A stretch of 14,011 nt of DNA, taken from the NCBI GenBank assembly GCA_025360945.1, contig JANYBE010000367.1:1-14011 (forward strand), given 5' to 3'. The notes beneath the pieces are model-generated. The model had not been told where the DNA came from. It was given only the letters and a program-made list of their open reading frames with translations, and ran no database searches. Positions 1 through 7,859 of this stretch are shown in pieces. The translations under genes and the position numbers were made by a program. Origin of the DNA: Rhizobacter sp. (lineage in GTDB: Bacteria; Pseudomonadota; Gammaproteobacteria; Burkholderiales; Burkholderiaceae_C). Each line of letters begins with the position of its first letter. Position 1 is the first letter of the stretch.

Positions 1-1
1 T

Positions 2-163
2 TTCATCCACATCGTGTCGCACCAGGAGGCAGACGGAACGAACGCGCTGACCGCGTTGCCGGCGTTCAAGGCGTTCTCCGCGGGAGTCAAGGAGCGTTGC
101 GAGACACTGCCGGTCCGCGTGGAACTGATGGAGACCGGGTCGTATGGATTTTCCGGCGAGTGA
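2..163 (+). CDS. C-terminal part of an unrecognised small protein upstream of the sigma factor
   Basis: An open frame enters from the left edge and runs 53 codons to a TGA at 161-163. Visible residues begin FIHIVSHQEA and end ELMETGSYGFSGE; no cysteine/histidine metal motif, membrane segment or known signature is seen. The next gene starts at 144 inside this frame, so the two overlap by 20 bp and are probably cotranscribed and coupled. Small proteins encoded just before ECF sigma factors are often enzymes or stress proteins of the same regulon, but the family here was not recognised, so no function is assigned. Base composition matches the downstream gene, which supports the frame being coding. 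Confidence 0.6.
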   Translation, partial: FIHIVSHQEADGTNALTALPAFKAFSAGVKERCETLPVRVELMETGSYGFSGE

Positions 164-1097
164 GACGAGCGGGCCTGACGAACTCATCGTCACGCTGGAG
201 CGAGGGCGCAGGCAGTTCCTGGCCCTGGTCGAGCATGTGCGCCCCGAGCTGCACCGCTACTGCACGCGCATGACCGGCTCGGTGGCCGACGGCGAGGACG
301 TCGTGCAGGAAACGCTCGCCCGCGCCTGTTACGAGCTGTCTCAGCTGCGGGCATTGCCCTCGATTCGTCCGTGGCTATTCCGGATCGCGCACAACCGCGC
401 GATCGATCACTGGCGCCACGAGATGCACCGCATCAGCGAGCCGCTGGACGTTGCCGCGGACATCGCCGACGAGGCCGCGCACGAGCCTGACAACGTGCTG
501 GCGCGCAGCAGGCCGTGCGTGCGGCGGTGTCGTGTTTTCTCGAGCTGGCGCCAGCGCAAGCGCGGCTGCGTGATCCTGAAGGACGTGCTGGAGCATTCGA
601 TAGACGAAATTGCCTATGAACTCGGCCTGAGCGTGCCCGCGGTTAAGGCCGCGCTGCATCGCGGGCGAGAGACATTGCAGCGCCTGACACAGGCGACACC
701 GCCCGCGCAGCAGCCACGCGACGTCTCGCCGGCACTGAAGCGCTACGCGAGCCTGTTCAATGCGCACGACTGGGACGGCGTGCGCGCCATGCTCGCGGAC
801 GACGTTCGGCTCGATCTGGTGTCGCAGCGCAAGGCCGCCGGGCGCCGCGAGGTGGCCACTTATTTCAGCAATTACGAGCGCGCTGCCCACTGGCACCTGA
901 GCCCGGCGTTGCTCGACGGCCGCGAAGTGGTGGCCGTGCTGCCAGAGGCGCACGCCGGCGGTCCGCGCTACTTCATCGAGCTGGGCTGGGACGGCGATCG
1001 CGTGATCGCGATCCGCGACTTTCGCCATGTGCCTTACATCGCGCAGGACGTCTTGTTCGAACTCGCCGAATCGACCACTCACCGGAGCACCCCATGA
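144..1097 (+). CDS. ECF-type RNA polymerase sigma factor with SnoaL-like C-terminal domain; internal compensated frameshift
   Basis: The 317-residue product has sigma region 2 at about residues 25-95 (DGEDVVQETLARA at 49-61, then RPWLFRIAHNRAIDHWR) and sigma region 4 at about 120-182 (helix-turn-helix HSIDEIAYELGLSVPAVKAA). A SnoaL-like/NTF2-fold domain follows at about 195-310 (RYASLFNAHDWDGVRAML and beyond). In related ECF groups such C-terminal domains take the place of a separate anti-sigma factor and tune activity. The ATG at 144 has GGAG at 130-133, spaced 10 bp. The stop overlaps the next start (ATGA at 1094-1097), so a MAPEG protein is coupled. Residues 122-139 read as a Cys/Arg-rich string unlike sigma region 4. 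The same DNA in the +2 frame reads QAVRAAVSCFLELAPAQ, which fits the family, so a one-base loss near 507 and a one-base gain near 558 cancel. Regulon unknown. Confidence 0.85.
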   Translation: MDFPASETSGPDELIVTLERGRRQFLALVEHVRPELHRYCTRMTGSVADGEDVVQETLARACYELSQLRALPSIRPWLFRIAHNRAIDHWRHEMHRISEPLDVAADIADEAAHEPDNVLARSRPCVRRCRVFSSWRQRKRGCVILKDVLEHSIDEIAYELGLSVPAVKAALHRGRETLQRLTQATPPAQQPRDVSPALKRYASLFNAHDWDGVRAMLADDVRLDLVSQRKAAGRREVATYFSNYERAAHWHLSPALLDGREVVAVLPEAHAGGPRYFIELGWDGDRVIAIRDFRHVPYIAQDVLFELAESTTHRSTP

Positions 1098-1501
1098 AGA
1101 CCGAACTTCTCTATCTGCTGCTGACCGCCATCCTCACGGGGCTGCTCTGGATTCCGGTGGTGGTCGGTTATGTCGTCTCGCGCGGGCCACTGACGCCGGC
1201 CCTGTACAAAGTGGCATCGACGTCGCCGCTGCCCGCCTGGGTCAACCGGGCCAACCGGGCCCATGCAAACGCGATTGAGAACCTGGCGCCCTTCGTTGCG
1301 GTCGTGCTGATCGCCCAGGCCATGGGCGTGTCCAGCGTGGTGACCCAGAGCTGCGCGGCGGTCTACTTCTACGCGCGCCTCGCGCATGCACTGATCCACA
1401 TCAGCGGCTTCGGTCAGTTCATGGCGCGAACCGTGGCATTCATGGTGGGCTGGGTCGCGTTCATCTCCTTCGCGGTGGTGCTGCTGCTGCGCGCAATGTG
1501 A
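1094..1501 (+). CDS. MAPEG family membrane protein
   Basis: A 135-residue protein with four predicted hydrophobic helices (about residues 4-28, 62-80, 82-103 and 112-133) and the MAPEG signature RANRAHANAIENL at 52-64. Known MAPEG members (microsomal glutathione transferases and eicosanoid enzymes in eukaryotes) conjugate or isomerise lipophilic substrates at the membrane, often with glutathione; most bacterial members are uncharacterised. Length is normal for bacterial MAPEG proteins. The ATG at 1094 overlaps the sigma-factor stop and is preceded by GGAG at 1084-1087, so translation is very likely coupled to the sigma gene. Context suggests a stress or detoxification role under that sigma factor, which is inference. 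The exact reaction cannot be told. Confidence 0.85.
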   Translation: MKTELLYLLLTAILTGLLWIPVVVGYVVSRGPLTPALYKVASTSPLPAWVNRANRAHANAIENLAPFVAVVLIAQAMGVSSVVTQSCAAVYFYARLAHALIHISGFGQFMARTVAFMVGWVAFISFAVVLLLRAM

Positions 1502-1559
1502 TCGAGGTGCGGTTGCTCCTTTCGGCGCTATGCTGGCGTAGATAGACCTGTGCCCTGCC

Positions 1560-2101
1560 TTGCGAATCCAGGCGCGCGCCAACCGGCTCGTCCATCGCCG
1601 CCTGCACGCGGCGCTGGCCGCGCTGACGCGCGACGACTACCACGCCGCGCGCACGAGCTTCTTTCGAAGTCTGGCGGCGACGCTGAACCACAGCCTCGCA
1701 GTCGACGACTACTACCTTGGCTCGCTGTATGGCGACATCGCGCTGGCGTAGAAGTGCGACCGCTTCGCCCCCGCTGCCGACCTGCATGCGCTGACTGAGC
1801 GACGGCGCCTTTCGACGAGCGCTTGATCACCTTCTGCGACCGCCTCGACGCGACGGATTGCGATGCTGAGGTGGCGATGGAGCGCGGCTTCGGCAAGGTC
1901 CAGCGCGACTTGGCCGGGCATGTGCTCGCACACGTGTTCATGCACCAGACCCACTACCGCGGCCAGGTGCACACGGTGCTGTCCGGCACCGCGGTCGAGC
2001 CGCCGCAGCTGGATGAGTTCCTGATTCCGAGCGACGCCTCGTGACGCACTGCGGACATGGCTGCGCTGGGCTGGGACGAGGCTGCGGTGTACGGCCGGTA
2101 G
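1560..2101 (+). pseudogene. DinB-family protein, broken by two in-frame stops and one frameshift
   Basis: Three pieces align in order to one DinB-family four-helix protein of about 170 residues. Piece 1 (from a TTG at 1560) contains ARANRLVHRRL and LNHSLAVDDYYLG, the latter with the first family histidine, and ends at a TAG at 1749-1751. Reading continues in frame as CDRFAPAADLHALTER, then shifts near 1801-1806. Piece 2 runs in the next frame through DERLITFCDRLD and MHQTHYRGQVH, which carries the other metal-binding histidines, to a TGA at 2042-2044. Past that TGA the same frame continues RTADMAALGWDEAAVYGR to a TAG at 2099-2101, a typical DinB tail. Intact members bind a divalent metal and include DNA-damage-inducible proteins and thiol-dependent transferases. 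The N-terminal start is uncertain, as no good ATG or ribosome binding site is seen. It ends 6 bp from the convergent dehydratase gene. Confidence 0.8.
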
Positions 2102-2107
2102 CGCGAC

Positions 2108-3862
2108 TCAGCGCGATGACGGCGTCTTGCCGATGATCTGCGGCGCACGCATGAAGTCGAAGTCCGCACCCTTGTCGGCCTGCGTCACGGTCTGCAAGAA
2201 GAGCTTCTTGTAGCCGCGCTCCGCCGTCGGCTCGACCACCGGGTTGTCGTGCGCCCGCCGCGCCACTTCTTCATCTGAAATCAGCAGCGCGATCTCGCGG
2301 TTCTTCACGCTCAGACGAATGCGGTCGCCGTTGCGCACATGCGCCAGCGGGCCACCGATCGCGGCTTCCGGGGTGACGTGCAGCACGATCGTGCCGAACG
2401 CGGTGCCGCTCATGCGGCCGTCGGAAACGCGCACCATGTCCTTCACGCCGACGCGCGCCAGCTTCATCGGGATGGGGATGTAGCCGGCCTCAGGCATGCC
2501 TGGCGCGCCCTTTGGGCCGATGTTCTTCAGCACCAGGATGTCCTGTGGCGTTACGTCGAGCGCGTCGGCGTCGATGCGCTCGGCCAGGTCCTGCACGTTC
2601 TCGAACACCACCGCGCGGCCTTCATGCTCCATCAGACCCGGGTCCGCGGCCGATTGCTTGATGATGGCACCACCCGGCGCCAGATTGCCCCATAGCACCG
2701 CGATGCCGCCTTCGCAGTAGATCGGGTTGCCCACGCTGCGCACCACGGTCTGCGCGAAGCCCGGGCCGGTGCGCTCGATCTCCTCGCCCAGCGTGCGGCC
2801 GGTAATCGTCAAGGCCTCCAGGCGCAACAAGGGCTTTAGTTCCCGCAGCAGCGTGGCCATGCCACCGGCCTTGTGAAAGTCCTCCATGTAGTGCTGGCCC
2901 GAGGGCTTGAGGTCGAGCAGCACAGGCGTCTCGCGCCCCATGCGGTCTAGCGCCTGCAGATCGATCTCGAGACCCACACGTCCCGCGATGGCCGCGAGGT
3001 GGACGATACCGTTGGTCGAGCCGCCGATCGCCAGCAGCACCCGCATCGCATTTTCGAACGCGGCGGGCCTGAGCACTTTGTCGATGGTCAGCTTGTCCCT
3101 GGCAATCTGCACGGCCTGCGCGCCGGTCTGCTCGGCGATGCGGATGCGGTCCGCAGTGACCGCGGGCGGTGACGCCCCGCCGGGCATTGTCATGCCCAGC
3201 GCTTCGGCGATGCACGCCATCGTGCTGGCCGTGCCCATCACTGAGCAGGTGCCGACACTGGCGACCAGCTGGTTGTTCACGTCGGCCGTCTCGTCGGCAT
3301 CGATCTCGCCGGCGCGAAACCTGCCCCAGTAGCGGCGGCAGTCGGTACAGGCGCCGACGCGTTCACCCCGGTGCGAGCCGGTCAGCATCGAGCCGGTGAT
3401 GAGCTGGATCGCCGGGATGTTCGCCGAGGCCGCGCCCATCAGCTGCGCCGGCACCGTCTTGTCGCAGCCGCCGATCAGCACCACCGCGTCCATCGGCAGC
3501 GCGCGGATCATTTCCTCGGTGTCGATGGCCATGAGGTTGCGCAGGAACATGCTGGTCGGCGCCGCGAAACTCTCATGGATCGAGATCGTCGGGAACGCCA
3601 TCGGCAAGCCGCCCGCCAGCATCACGCCGCGCTTGACCGCCTCGACGAGCTGCGGCGCATTGCCATGGCAGGCGTTGTAGTCGCTGCCGGTGTCGGCGAT
3701 CGCGATCACTGGCCGATCGAGCGCCGTGTCGGTGTAGCCGGCGCCCTTGATGAAGGCTTTGCGCAGGAACAGCGAGAAGTCCTGATCGCCGTAGCTGGTC
3801 AGGCCCTTGCGCATGCCTGCCGGTTCGGCGCGGGCGAGACCTTCGCTGGGTGTGTCCGGCAT
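2108..3862 (-). CDS. IlvD/Edd family dehydratase, probably acting on a sugar acid
   Basis: The 584-residue product is full length for the family that dehydrates 2,3-dihydroxy acids to 2-keto-3-deoxy acids (IlvD, Edd, L-arabinonate and D-xylonate dehydratases). Three iron-sulfur cysteines are visible: C65 in DYNACHG, C133 in GGCDKT and C206 in GTCSVMGTAST. K135 is the lysine that is carbamylated in related enzymes, and S485 in GRMSGTAFG is the likely catalytic serine. The C-terminal wording (GADFDFM near 566-571, GYKKLF) resembles pentonate dehydratases more than housekeeping IlvD, so the substrate is probably an aldonic acid (inference). ATG at 3862 was chosen over upstream in-frame codons because those overlap the preceding pseudouridine synthase, and GAAGAGGA lies just upstream of this ATG. 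The gap to the upstream gene is 14 bp, so cotranscription is likely. No other sugar genes are nearby. Confidence 0.88.
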   Translation of the reverse strand: MPDTPSEGLARAEPAGMRKGLTSYGDQDFSLFLRKAFIKGAGYTDTALDRPVIAIADTGSDYNACHGNAPQLVEAVKRGVMLAGGLPMAFPTISIHESFAAPTSMFLRNLMAIDTEEMIRALPMDAVVLIGGCDKTVPAQLMGAASANIPAIQLITGSMLTGSHRGERVGACTDCRRYWGRFRAGEIDADETADVNNQLVASVGTCSVMGTASTMACIAEALGMTMPGGASPPAVTADRIRIAEQTGAQAVQIARDKLTIDKVLRPAAFENAMRVLLAIGGSTNGIVHLAAIAGRVGLEIDLQALDRMGRETPVLLDLKPSGQHYMEDFHKAGGMATLLRELKPLLRLEALTITGRTLGEEIERTGPGFAQTVVRSVGNPIYCEGGIAVLWGNLAPGGAIIKQSAADPGLMEHEGRAVVFENVQDLAERIDADALDVTPQDILVLKNIGPKGAPGMPEAGYIPIPMKLARVGVKDMVRVSDGRMSGTAFGTIVLHVTPEAAIGGPLAHVRNGDRIRLSVKNREIALLISDEEVARRAHDNPVVEPTAERGYKKLFLQTVTQADKGADFDFMRAPQIIGKTPSSR

Positions 3863-3876
3863 CGCGCGCGTCCTCT

Positions 3877-5055
3877 TCAGAAGCTCTCGTCGGCGCGCAG
3901 ATAGCGCCACTGACCGGGCGGTAGATCGCCCAGCATGGCCTTGCCGACTCGCACGCGCTTCAGGCCCAGGACCTGCAGGCCGACCGCCTCGCACATGCGG
4001 CGAATCTGGCGCTTCTTTCCTTGCGTCAGCACGAAGCGCAGCTGATCGTCGTTAACCCACTCAACCTGCGCCGGGCGCAACGCCTCGCCATCGAGTTCGA
4101 GGCCGTGTCGCAGCAGTGCAAGGCTGGCGTCGGACAGCCGCTTGCGGTCTGCCATCGCGACGCGCACGAGGTATTCCTTTTCGATGTCGCTGTCCTCGCC
4201 GATCAGCTGCTTGGCCACACGTCCGTCCTGCGTCAGGATCAGCAGGCCGACCGAGTCGATGTCCAGCCGGCCGGCGGGCACCAGGCTCTTCAGGTGCTCG
4301 CGCAGAAAGCGCGTGCCGGAGCGGTCTTCGCGCCACTGGTTGGCCGGCGTGACGAGTACGACCGCCGGCTCGTAGCCGTCTTCGGCCTGGCCGCTCACGT
4401 AGCCAACCGGCTTGTTGACCAGCACCGTGACGCGCTGCGCCTGCTGGAACTTGGCCTTCGCATCGATCGTGATGCGCTGGTGCGGCTGTACGCGTGAACC
4501 GAGCTCGCTCACGATCTGGTCGTCGACGCGCACATAGCCTTTCGCGATCCACTCGTCGGCCTCGCGGCGCGACGCGATGCCGAGCTCGCTCATGCGCTTG
4601 GACAGGCGCATGCTGCCCGGTGCGTGTTCGGCCGGCATGCGATCGTCGTCATCTCCGTCATCGCGGCGCCGCGCCGGGCGCGCCTGCCGGCGCGGGTTCG
4701 GACGCGGCTCGTAGCGCGGCGGCGGCGGGCCCTGCGCCGCGACCGGCGCGGCTGTCGGCTCTGCCCTGGGCGCGTACCTTGGCGCACGGTCGGGCATTGT
4801 CGACTGACTTCGCGAAGGACGCGGTGGCGGTGGCGAGCTCTCGGGCCGGCGCACGAATGCCTCGGGCGGTCGATCACCGAAGCGCTGGCGCAACTGATCC
4901 TGGTAGCGGGCTTCGCGCTCGGCGCGTTGCGCCTGCGCCTGCGCCAGCGTCGGGCGGGCTTTCACGCCCGAGGCGCTGCCGCGTACAGGCGGGCGCGCGG
5001 TACCGGTTCGGGGTGCCGCATCGGTGCCGGGCTTCTTCAGTTTGATCGTGACCAT
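3877..5055 (-). CDS. rluF: RsuA/RluB/E/F-family rRNA pseudouridine synthase, RluF-like, with long disordered N-terminus
   Basis: The enzyme isomerises uridine to pseudouridine in ribosomal RNA. Residues 149-195 form an S4 RNA-binding domain ([17 protein letters not shown]). The catalytic domain follows, with the family motif [10 protein letters not shown] carrying catalytic Asp265, then EKEYLV near 292-297 and [12 protein letters not shown] at 345-356. The GRLDxDSxGL and RQIRRMCE wording and the lack of other domains favour RluF (23S U2604 in E. coli) over RluB, but the target site is not proven. Residues 1-148 are a low-complexity Pro/Arg/Ala/Gln extension with an acidic DDGDDDD patch, absent from the E. 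coli enzyme but common in betaproteobacterial homologues. ATG at 5055 ([10 protein letters not shown]) is preferred to the GTG five codons upstream. The dehydratase gene follows after 14 bp, and the lipoprotein gene lies 29 bp upstream. Confidence 0.85.
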   Translation of the reverse strand: MVTIKLKKPGTDAAPRTGTARPPVRGSASGVKARPTLAQAQAQRAEREARYQDQLRQRFGDRPPEAFVRRPESSPPPPRPSRSQSTMPDRAPRYAPRAEPTAAPVAAQGPPPPRYEPRPNPRRQARPARRRDDGDDDDRMPAEHAPGSMRLSKRMSELGIASRREADEWIAKGYVRVDDQIVSELGSRVQPHQRITIDAKAKFQQAQRVTVLVNKPVGYVSGQAEDGYEPAVVLVTPANQWREDRSGTRFLREHLKSLVPAGRLDIDSVGLLILTQDGRVAKQLIGEDSDIEKEYLVRVAMADRKRLSDASLALLRHGLELDGEALRPAQVEWVNDDQLRFVLTQGKKRQIRRMCEAVGLQVLGLKRVRVGKAMLGDLPPGQWRYLRADESF

Positions 5056-5084
5056 GCGTGATTGGAGCACGCCGGAGCCGTCGG

Positions 5085-5942
5085 TTACGCGCCGACCCCG
5101 AACAACTCGCGCAGCGCCTCACGGTATTGCGCCTGGCCGATGCCGTTGGTGCTGTAGTGCGTGCCGCCCGGCACGAGCACGAAGCGCTTCGGACCCGCGG
5201 CACGCTCGTAGAGCGCGCGGCCGAGTTCGGGGCGAATCAGCGCATCGGCATCGCCGTGCACGACCAGCACCGGCACCTTGACCTTCGCGATGCGGTCGGC
5301 CGAATCGAAGCGTTGCGTGATCAGCGGCGCAACCGGCAGCCAGCCCCATTTCATCGTGCCGATAACGGCGGGGATCGAGGTGAAGGTGCCTTCGACGATC
5401 AGGCCCTTCGCGTCATCGACCTCGGTCGCGAGCCGCACGGCGATTGCGCCGCCGAGCGAGTGACCGAAGAGGTAGCGGTCGCGCCCCGGCTGGTTCGCGG
5501 CGAGCCAGGCCCAGCCAGCGCGCGCATCCTCGTCGACGCTGGTCTCGGAAGGCAGCGCGGCAGCGCTGCGGCCGAAGCCGCGGTAGTCGATCGCGAGCAC
5601 GCCGAAGCCGAGCGAGTGCATCTGGCGAATGCGAAACGCGCTCGCATCCACGTCGCGCCGCGCGCCGTGCAGGTAGAGCATCACCGGTGCGTCGGGTGCC
5701 GCGCCGGCGATCCAAAGCGCATGCAGCCTCGGTGCAGCCGCGGTGGCGTTGTCGGCGGGCAGCGCAATCCAGACATCGGTCAGGCCGGCGCTACGCCCAT
5801 CGGCGGCATCGGGGGTCGTGCGGGCCTGGAAGATCCACTTGCGCTCCTGCGAGTCGAGGCTCACGCAGCCGGCGAGCGCGGCGATCGAGAGCAGCGCAAG
5901 AGCGGACCAGCGCCAGCGCAACGAGGTCAGGTACTTGGGCAT
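5085..5942 (-). CDS. Lipoprotein alpha/beta hydrolase (BEM46/ABHD-like)
   Basis: A 285-residue hydrolase anchored outside the cytoplasm. Residues 1-25 form a lipoprotein signal peptide with basic start, hydrophobic core and lipobox LAGC, so Cys26 should be lipidated. The fold shows LYLHGARRD at 89-97 (oxyanion strand), [10 protein letters not shown] at 117-126, nucleophile S162 in GHSLGG, acid D231 or D233 in VHGDAD and base H262 in GTHYS. This pattern is typical of serine esterase/peptidase-like hydrolases of the BEM46 group, whose natural substrates are mostly unknown. ATG at 5942 is chosen because it gives a short clean signal peptide; a GTG five codons upstream is possible. It follows mutL by 31 bp on the same strand and probably shares its transcript, although the functions look unrelated. 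Confidence 0.85.
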   Translation of the reverse strand: MPKYLTSLRWRWSALALLSIAALAGCVSLDSQERKWIFQARTTPDAADGRSAGLTDVWIALPADNATAAAPRLHALWIAGAAPDAPVMLYLHGARRDVDASAFRIRQMHSLGFGVLAIDYRGFGRSAAALPSETSVDEDARAGWAWLAANQPGRDRYLFGHSLGGAIAVRLATEVDDAKGLIVEGTFTSIPAVIGTMKWGWLPVAPLITQRFDSADRIAKVKVPVLVVHGDADALIRPELGRALYERAAGPKRFVLVPGGTHYSTNGIGQAQYREALRELFGVGA

Positions 5943-5973
5943 CGACGGAGTGAGCACAAGCCGGCAGAAAAGT

Positions 5974-7779
5974 TCAGCGACCGCGCCAGAAAAGTCCGTC
6001 GAGTTCCTTCAGCGTGATCTGGCGCCAGGTGGGCCGACCGTGGTTGCACTGGTCGATGCGGTCGGTACGCTCCATGTCGCGCAGCAGCGCGTTCATCTCG
6101 TCGAGCGTGAGATTTCGGTTCGCGCGCACCGCGCCGTGGCAGGCCATCGTGGAAAGAATCTCGTCGCGCGCGCGCTCGACGACACGGCTGGCGTCGAACT
6201 GCGCCAGCTCAGCGAGCACGCTGCGCGCGAGTTCGACCACATCGCCACCGGCCAGCGCCGCCGGCTGCGATCGCACCGCGAGCACGCTCGCCGACAAGGG
6301 CGAGACATCAAGGCCGAGCGCGCGCAGCGTGTCGGCCTGGGCCTCGGCGGTGGCGATCTCCTGCGCGGTCGCGGCGAATGTCGCCGGAATCAGCAGCGGC
6401 TGCGACGCGATCGCGGCCGCGCCCATGCTCGCCTTCAGGCGCTCGTAGACAATGCGCTCATGCGCGGCGTGCATGTCGACGATCACCAGCCCCTGCGCGT
6501 TCTCGGCAAGCACGAAGGCGCCGGCGACCTGCGCGAGCGCCTTGCCGAGGGGCCAGCCGCCGTCAGCGGCGATCAGGGCGGGCGACGCGGCCGTGTTCAG
6601 TGCGGTGGCCGCGAGCGCAGGCGCTTCGCCCCGGCGCGCAGGAATCTCTTGCGCGTACAGCGTCGCCATCTGCTGCAGGCCGAGCGAGGCCTGGTTCGTG
6701 GCGCCGAAGCGTGTCATGTCGATCGGGCGCGCGCCGACAGGCTTTGCCACGGGTACCGTCGCATCGAGCCCGACGCGCGGGATCGCGAGCGCCGTCTCGA
6801 TCGCGCGGCGCACCGCCTGATGCACCTCGCGCGAGTCACGAAAGCGCACCTCGACCTTGGTCGGGTGCACGTTCACGTCGACGCGGTCCGGCGTGATGTC
6901 GATGAACAGTACATAGGCCGGCTGGCGCCCGCCGTGCAGCACGTCTTCGTAGGCCGAACGCACGCCATGCGCGATCAGCTTGTCCCGCACGAAGCGGCCG
7001 TTGACGTAGACGTACTGCTGGTCGGCGCGCGCACGAGCGGCCTCCGGCGTGCCACTGCGACCGGCCACGCGCAGCACGCCGAGGTCGAGCGCGACTTCGC
7101 GGCTGTCGGTGACGAACTCATGGCCGAGCACGTCTATCACGCGCTGCGCGGCCGATGTGCGGCGCCACTGTTGCGCTAGCTTGCCGTCGTGCCACACGAT
7201 GAAGCTGACCTCTGGCCGCGCCAGCGCGTGGCGGCGCACCGCCTCGACGCAGTGCGCGAACTCGGTCGCCTCGGTCTTCAGGAACTTGCGCCGCGCCGGA
7301 GTGCTGAAGAAAAGCTCGCGCACTTCCACGCTGGTGCCCACTCCGCGCGCGGCCGGTGCGAGTTCGCCGGAGCGCGCGTCGAGCCGTTGCGCAAGGCTGG
7401 CCTCGGGTGTGCGACTGGCGATCGACACGTCGGCAATCGACGCGATCGCCGCCAGCGCTTCGCCGCGAAAGCCCATCGTCGCCACGCCCTCGAGTTCGAC
7501 CAACGAGGCGATCTTGCTGGTCGCGTGGCGGCGCAGCGCCAGGCCGAGTTCGTCGTGCGGGATGCCGTGGCCGTCGTCCTCGACCACGATCGCGCGAATG
7601 CCCCCACCTACGAGCTTCACGATGACCTCGGTGGCGCCTGCGTCAAGCGCGTTGTCCACAAGCTCGCGCACCACCGAGGCCGGTCGCTCGACCACCTCGC
7701 CCGCGGCGATCTGGCTCACCAGTTCGTCGGGCAGTTCGCGGATCGCGCGGCGGGGGAGGGCATGCAACACGGCATTCAT
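5974..7779 (-). CDS. mutL: DNA mismatch repair protein MutL, endonuclease type
   Basis: MutL couples mismatch recognition by MutS to strand incision. The N-terminal GHKL ATPase is complete: QIAAGEVVERPASVVREL with catalytic E39 and Mg-binding N43, DDGHGIP at 68-74, MGFRGEALA at 102-110, and GTSVEVRELFFSTPARR at 148-164. VDVNVHPTKVEVRF at 300-313 follows. A variable linker (about 335-415) leads to the C-terminal dimerisation domain. That domain carries the metal-dependent endonuclease motif in the form DMHA-x2-E-x4-E (D435, H437, E441, E446), plus ACHGAVRAN at 546-554 and CNHGRP at 578-583, which complete the nickase site. E. coli MutL lacks these and relies on MutH, so this protein probably nicks DNA itself. 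Length (601) is normal. The ATG at 7779 lacks a clear ribosome binding site; a TACAAT box lies just upstream. Confidence 0.97.
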   Translation of the reverse strand: MNAVLHALPRRAIRELPDELVSQIAAGEVVERPASVVRELVDNALDAGATEVIVKLVGGGIRAIVVEDDGHGIPHDELGLALRRHATSKIASLVELEGVATMGFRGEALAAIASIADVSIASRTPEASLAQRLDARSGELAPAARGVGTSVEVRELFFSTPARRKFLKTEATEFAHCVEAVRRHALARPEVSFIVWHDGKLAQQWRRTSAAQRVIDVLGHEFVTDSREVALDLGVLRVAGRSGTPEAARARADQQYVYVNGRFVRDKLIAHGVRSAYEDVLHGGRQPAYVLFIDITPDRVDVNVHPTKVEVRFRDSREVHQAVRRAIETALAIPRVGLDATVPVAKPVGARPIDMTRFGATNQASLGLQQMATLYAQEIPARRGEAPALAATALNTAASPALIAADGGWPLGKALAQVAGAFVLAENAQGLVIVDMHAAHERIVYERLKASMGAAAIASQPLLIPATFAATAQEIATAEAQADTLRALGLDVSPLSASVLAVRSQPAALAGGDVVELARSVLAELAQFDASRVVERARDEILSTMACHGAVRANRNLTLDEMNALLRDMERTDRIDQCNHGRPTWRQITLKELDGLFWRGR

Positions 7780-7785
7780 CTGTGC

Positions 7786-7791
7786 ATTGTA
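7786..7791 (-). promoter_or_regulatory. Candidate -10 box for mutL
   Basis: On the minus strand TACAAT (one mismatch to TATAAT) ends seven bases before the mutL ATG. No convincing -35 hexamer sits at 16-18 bp spacing. If used, transcription would start at or very near the ATG and give an almost leaderless message, which would fit the missing ribosome binding site. It lies in the 80-bp space shared with the divergent HD-GYP gene. Confidence 0.25.
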
Positions 7792-7859
7792 GGAAGCCAG
7801 TGGTGGTCACGCAGCCCACATCGGTTAGTGTTGCAGCTTCGATCCCATCGCCATGCCAG

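Noticed and set aside
375..1082. 235-codon open frame antisense to the sigma factor
   Set aside because: It lies opposite a recognised gene, has no family wording, and is explained by the high GC content keeping antisense frames open.
5058..6017. 319-codon plus-strand open frame opposite the lipoprotein hydrolase
   Set aside because: The minus-strand protein has a lipobox and complete catalytic residues; this frame has neither a domain nor a signal.
5743..7179. 478-codon plus-strand open frame opposite the lipoprotein hydrolase and mutL
   Set aside because: It is antisense to well-recognised genes, is dominated by Arg/Ala/His composition, and crosses the boundary of two real genes.
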